Shown one piece after another: positions 7,030 to 9,125 of a stretch of 9,125 nt of DNA (the stretch's first letter is position 1; the number at the start of each line of letters is the position of its first letter). The stretch lies in NCBI GenBank assembly GCA_050694215.1, contig JBOGXB010000076.1:1-9125 (forward strand), read 5' to 3'. Below the pieces are notes generated by a model, which did no database searches, was not told the origin of the DNA, and saw nothing but the letters and a program-made list of their open reading frames with translations. This DNA comes from JBOGXB01 sp050694215. Lineage in GTDB: Bacteria > Actinomycetota > CADDZG01 > WHSQ01. The translations under genes and the position numbers were made by a program.

Positions 7030-8295
7030 GTGAGAAGAACAGCGAGGATCTGCCTCGCGGTGGTGGTCCTGATGTCCGGCCTGCTGGCGTTGCCGCGGCC
7101 TGCCTCCAGGGTCGTTGCTCCCGACGCGTCGGCCCAGGTCCCCACCCCGACCATCCCCGACATCCTCGGCTCTCCCACTCCCAGCCCCGATCCGACCTCC
7201 AGCCCCGATCCCGCCCCGGGCGACGACGGAGGCAACGGCGGAGATGGCGGCTCCGGCGGTGGGGGAGGCGGCGGTTCGGACAAGGGTGGCAACGGCCCCG
7301 GGTCCGTCAGAACGGGTCCGTCGACCGACAAGGCAGCCAAGGCCCGTCGTGCCAAGGCCAGGAAGGCCAGACGAGCGCGTAAGGGGGAGCCCGAGATCGC
7401 CAGCCTCGCCGGCCGCATTCCCGGCGCCTTCGATACGACGAAGCTCGTTGAGGTTGCGACCCGGCTTCGGTCGTTCGGCTTGTCTGCGGCGGAGGTTCGG
7501 CGCCGCGTCTACCCACCTTTCATCATCGCCGGGCCCGCATCGTGGGTCGATACCTGGCGTGCGCCTCGGTACGGTCCGGCTCCCGGCCAGATCCGCACGC
7601 ACGAGGGCCAGGACGTCTTCTGTGACTACGGGGATCCCATTCTTGCCCCCGAACCGGGGGTGCTGGACTTCAGCGACGGCGGCCTCGGTGGTATCACTGC
7701 TCGGGTTTACCGAGCCGGCGGCAGCTACTGGTATCTAACGCACCTCTCCGACGTGAACGACGAGCGATTCGCAGTAGGCGCTCAGGTGCAGAGAGGTGAC
7801 GTGATCGGATTCTGCGGCAACAGCGGGAATGCGGCAACGACGTCTCCTCACGTCCACTTCGGCTGGTATCGGGCCAACGGCGAGGACGCACGCAACCCGA
7901 TGAAGTGGCTCGTGCGCTGGCTCCACGTCGCCGAGCGCCGGGTCCTTGGGGTCGTCACGAAGACTCAGGAGAAGCACGTGCGCCAGAACGTTCAGCTCAC
8001 ACTCGAGCGCCGGTTCGGAGACGCGTTCGCCCCGTCCCGCTCCGAGCTCGAGATCAGCGGTGAGTCCTTGTGGGCGTCGGGCACCTCGCCGGCCACAGGG
8101 GCCTTCGGGCTGGCCGAAGCGGCTCTCCAAGAGGCGCTGTCGGCAAATGGACTCCAGCTGGGGATAGTGCCGGAGCTGGGCGTCGCGCCTCAGGAGGCTC
8201 CGGTGGGTTCGGGGGTGCTGGACCCAGATTCCGCTCTCGGCCAGCTGCTGGAGGCAACACATACGTCGGGCAATCGCTCCGAGACCGGCGACTAG
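7030..8295 (+). CDS. Secreted M23 (LytM-type) metallopeptidase
   Basis: This is a probable zinc endopeptidase acting on peptidoglycan cross-bridges or stem peptides outside the membrane (421 residues). The N-terminus MRRTARI plus a hydrophobic run (8-21) forms a signal peptide with a plausible cleavage after ASA (33-35). Then come a Pro/Ser/Asp linker (38-63), a Gly-rich tract (64-91) and a strongly basic Ala/Lys/Arg tract (101-118). A short helical segment (about 135-165) leads into the M23 domain at about 180-290. The catalytic set is intact: H191 and D195 in HEGQD, H238 in YLTHLS, and H274 and H276 in SPHVHFGW. The remaining 130 or so residues match no domain I recognise. GTG 7030 is chosen because an in-frame TAG lies at 7018-7020 and it directly precedes the signal peptide; GAGGGG at 7012-7017 is 12 bases upstream. 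It stands alone, divergent from the nucleotidyltransferase. Whether it is an active hydrolase or an activator of another one cannot be told from sequence, though complete ligands favour activity. Confidence 0.9.
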   Translation: MRRTARICLAVVVLMSGLLALPRPASRVVAPDASAQVPTPTIPDILGSPTPSPDPTSSPDPAPGDDGGNGGDGGSGGGGGGGSDKGGNGPGSVRTGPSTDKAAKARRAKARKARRARKGEPEIASLAGRIPGAFDTTKLVEVATRLRSFGLSAAEVRRRVYPPFIIAGPASWVDTWRAPRYGPAPGQIRTHEGQDVFCDYGDPILAPEPGVLDFSDGGLGGITARVYRAGGSYWYLTHLSDVNDERFAVGAQVQRGDVIGFCGNSGNAATTSPHVHFGWYRANGEDARNPMKWLVRWLHVAERRVLGVVTKTQEKHVRQNVQLTLERRFGDAFAPSRSELEISGESLWASGTSPATGAFGLAEAALQEALSANGLQLGIVPELGVAPQEAPVGSGVLDPDSALGQLLEATHTSGNRSETGD

Positions 8296-8373
8296 GCCGC
8301 CTGACAGCGTTTATCCTGTCGCGTCGTTCCCTCACACGTAAGGATCGCTGCGAGCGCGCCTGTGGCGGAACAC

Positions 8374-8456
8374 GGCGGGATGCCCGAGTGGCCAAAGGGA
8401 GCGGTCTGTAAAATCGCCGGCGTACGCCTTCAGAGGTTCGAATCCTCTTCCCGCCA
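8374..8456 (+). tRNA. tRNA-Tyr (anticodon GUA)
   Basis: This 83-base gene folds as a class II tRNA. The acceptor stem GGCGGGA (8374-8380) pairs fully with TCCCGCC (8449-8455), followed by discriminator A8456. The D stem is CCC/GGG (8383-8385 with 8397-8399) around the loop GAGTGGCCAAA. The anticodon stem GCGGT/ATCGC (8401-8405 with 8413-8417, one G-U pair) encloses CTGTAAA, with the anticodon GTA at 8408-8410. The long variable arm (8418-8431) contains the hairpin GGCG/CGCC. The T stem AGAGG/CCTCT (8432-8436 with 8444-8448) encloses TTCGAAT. The CCA end is not encoded; the next bases are CGT. GUA with a long variable arm and A73 identifies bacterial tRNA-Tyr. Confidence 0.97.
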
Positions 8457-8490
8457 CGTCAATGCACCGGCACGGAGTCACCGCTCGCTC

Positions 8491-8544
8491 GCGTTTCTTT
8501 GCTTCGACAAGCCCATCTAGCGCGCCCCTTGAAGCAAAGAACGC
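8491..8544 (+). terminator. Long stem-loop downstream of tRNA-Tyr, possible terminator
   Basis: The left arm GCGTTTCTTTGCTTC (8491-8505) pairs with GAAGCAAAGAACGC (8531-8544), giving 14 Watson-Crick pairs interrupted only by a bulged T8496. G8506-T8530 and A8507-T8529 extend it further. The loop of 21 bases (8508-8528) is GC-rich. It begins 34 bases after the tRNA, where a transcription terminator or 3'-processing element would be expected. There is no U tract after it, so it is not a canonical intrinsic terminator. The structure is visible; the role is inferred. Apart from this, the stretch from 8457 to 8593 holds only the ribosome site for the next gene. Confidence 0.45.
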
Positions 8545-8576
8545 AGGTCGATGGCGGGCCCGAGCAGACGGTGGAT

Positions 8577-8583
8577 AGGGAGG
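8577..8583 (+). promoter_or_regulatory. Ribosome binding site of the GNAT acetyltransferase
   Basis: AGGGAGG lies 10 bases ahead of the ATG at 8594 and supports that start. Confidence 0.7.
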
Positions 8584-8593
8584 CTCTTCGCTG

Positions 8594-9125
8594 ATGGCCG
8601 TGCCTGCGCTCTCGATACCTGGAGAGCAAGTCGAGATTCGACCCTACGGGCCGGAGGATGTCGAAAACCTCCTCGGACTGAGGCTGGACAACCGAGCGTT
8701 CCTCGAGCCCCTGGAACCCGTTCGCCCCGAATCCTTCTACACACGAGATGGTCAGCGCGCCTTCATCGAAACCGCGGCACGAGATTGGGAAGCCGACCGC
8801 AACTACTACTTCGGGGTCTTCCTGCTCGATACCGGCTCCCTCGTCGGCCACGTCTCGATCGCGAACGTGGCCCGGGGCGCGTGGCAGAACGCGACGATCG
8901 GCTACTACGTGGACCGGTCGAGCAACAATAGAGGTATCGCCACGGAGGCCGTGAAACTGGCGACCTCGTTCGCGTTCGAGCATGCCGATCTGCACCGAGT
9001 CCAGGCCGGCGTCATGCCCCGTAACAGAGCGTCGTTGCGTGTCCTGGAGAAGGCGGGATACAGAAACGAGGGCCGGTCGGAGCGCTACCTAAGGATCAAC
9101 GGTGTCTGGGAGGACCACGAGATGT
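8594..9125 (+). CDS. GNAT family N-acetyltransferase, RimJ/RimL-like, 3' partial
   Basis: This protein transfers an acetyl group from acetyl-CoA to an amine, in the subfamily that includes the ribosomal-protein N-terminal acetyltransferases RimJ and RimL. 177 codons are visible without a stop, and the window edge cuts the gene. RimJ-type proteins are about 180-195 residues, so only a few residues are missing. The start ATG 8594 leads into the usual first strand and helix (EQVEIRPYGPEDVENLLGLR). The central part has FGVFLLDTGSLVGHVSIANV. The acetyl-CoA pyrophosphate-binding motif is SNNRGIATEA (residues 110-119). The C-terminal hallmark LHRVQAGVMPRNRASLRVLEKAGYRNEG is followed by the RimJ-type ending with GVWEDHEM. 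The substrate cannot be told from this: related proteins also acetylate antibiotics, polyamines or small molecules. It follows tRNA-Tyr and its stem-loop on the same strand but probably has its own promoter. Confidence 0.9.
   Translation, partial: MAVPALSIPGEQVEIRPYGPEDVENLLGLRLDNRAFLEPLEPVRPESFYTRDGQRAFIETAARDWEADRNYYFGVFLLDTGSLVGHVSIANVARGAWQNATIGYYVDRSSNNRGIATEAVKLATSFAFEHADLHRVQAGVMPRNRASLRVLEKAGYRNEGRSERYLRINGVWEDHEM

Noticed and set aside
8303..8320. GACAG/CTGTC hairpin after the peptidase stop as a terminator
   Set aside because: Only five pairs with an 8-base loop and no T run follow; such a structure is expected by chance.
8301..8373. Promoter of tRNA-Tyr (CTGACA at 8301, TAAGGAT at 8339)
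   Set aside because: CTGACA has no -10 at a proper distance, and TAAGGAT is a poor -10 with no matching -35; no pair is good enough to report.
8437..8455. Integration site at the tRNA-Tyr 3' end
   Set aside because: No repeat of the tRNA 3' segment and no integrase or phage gene is visible downstream within the window.
8459..8995. 178-codon minus-strand frame over the stem-loop and acetyltransferase start
   Set aside because: It overlaps a well-supported RimJ-like gene on the other strand and has no recognisable domain.

Overview
The window is high-GC DNA (roughly 60-65% by eye) with GTG starts, tightly packed genes and a secreted peptidase carrying Pro/Ser/Gly-rich linkers. This suggests a bacterium of the Actinomycetota or a similar high-GC lineage. 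I cannot name a genus. TTA codons occur inside core genes (for example in nuoL and nuoM), and the tRNA gene does not encode its CCA end.

Positions 1-5850 (+ strand) are the distal half of a respiratory complex I operon: nuoJ (5' end outside the window), nuoK, nuoL, nuoM and nuoN. These encode the membrane-arm subunits. NuoL, NuoM and NuoN are the three antiporter-like proton pumps, and NuoJ and NuoK join them to the peripheral arm. The genes overlap or are separated by only a few bases, except for a 64-base gap before nuoL that holds a possible six-codon leader ORF ending in an ATGA overlap with the nuoL start. The charged residues expected in the proton channels are all visible, so the pump subunits look functional.

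Positions 5876-6805 (- strand) encode a sugar-phosphate nucleotidyltransferase of the mannose-1-phosphate guanylyltransferase / MurNAc-1-phosphate uridylyltransferase type, convergent with nuoN across 25 bases. A 224-base divergent intergenic region (6806-7029) separates it from a secreted M23 (LytM-type) peptidoglycan peptidase at 7030-8295 (+). These two genes are plausibly both cell-envelope functions, one making an activated sugar and the other cutting or remodelling the wall, but only their adjacency supports a link.

Positions 8374-8456 hold tRNA-Tyr(GUA). It is followed by a long, nearly perfect stem-loop without a U tract (8491-8544), and then by the start of a RimJ/RimL-like GNAT acetyltransferase that runs off the right edge.

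Most of the window is conventional housekeeping sequence, and I see no convincing undescribed system. The items most worth a second look are the post-tRNA stem-loop, the potentially structured leader of the M23 gene, the basic linker and unassigned C-terminus of that peptidase, and the mini-ORF in front of nuoL.
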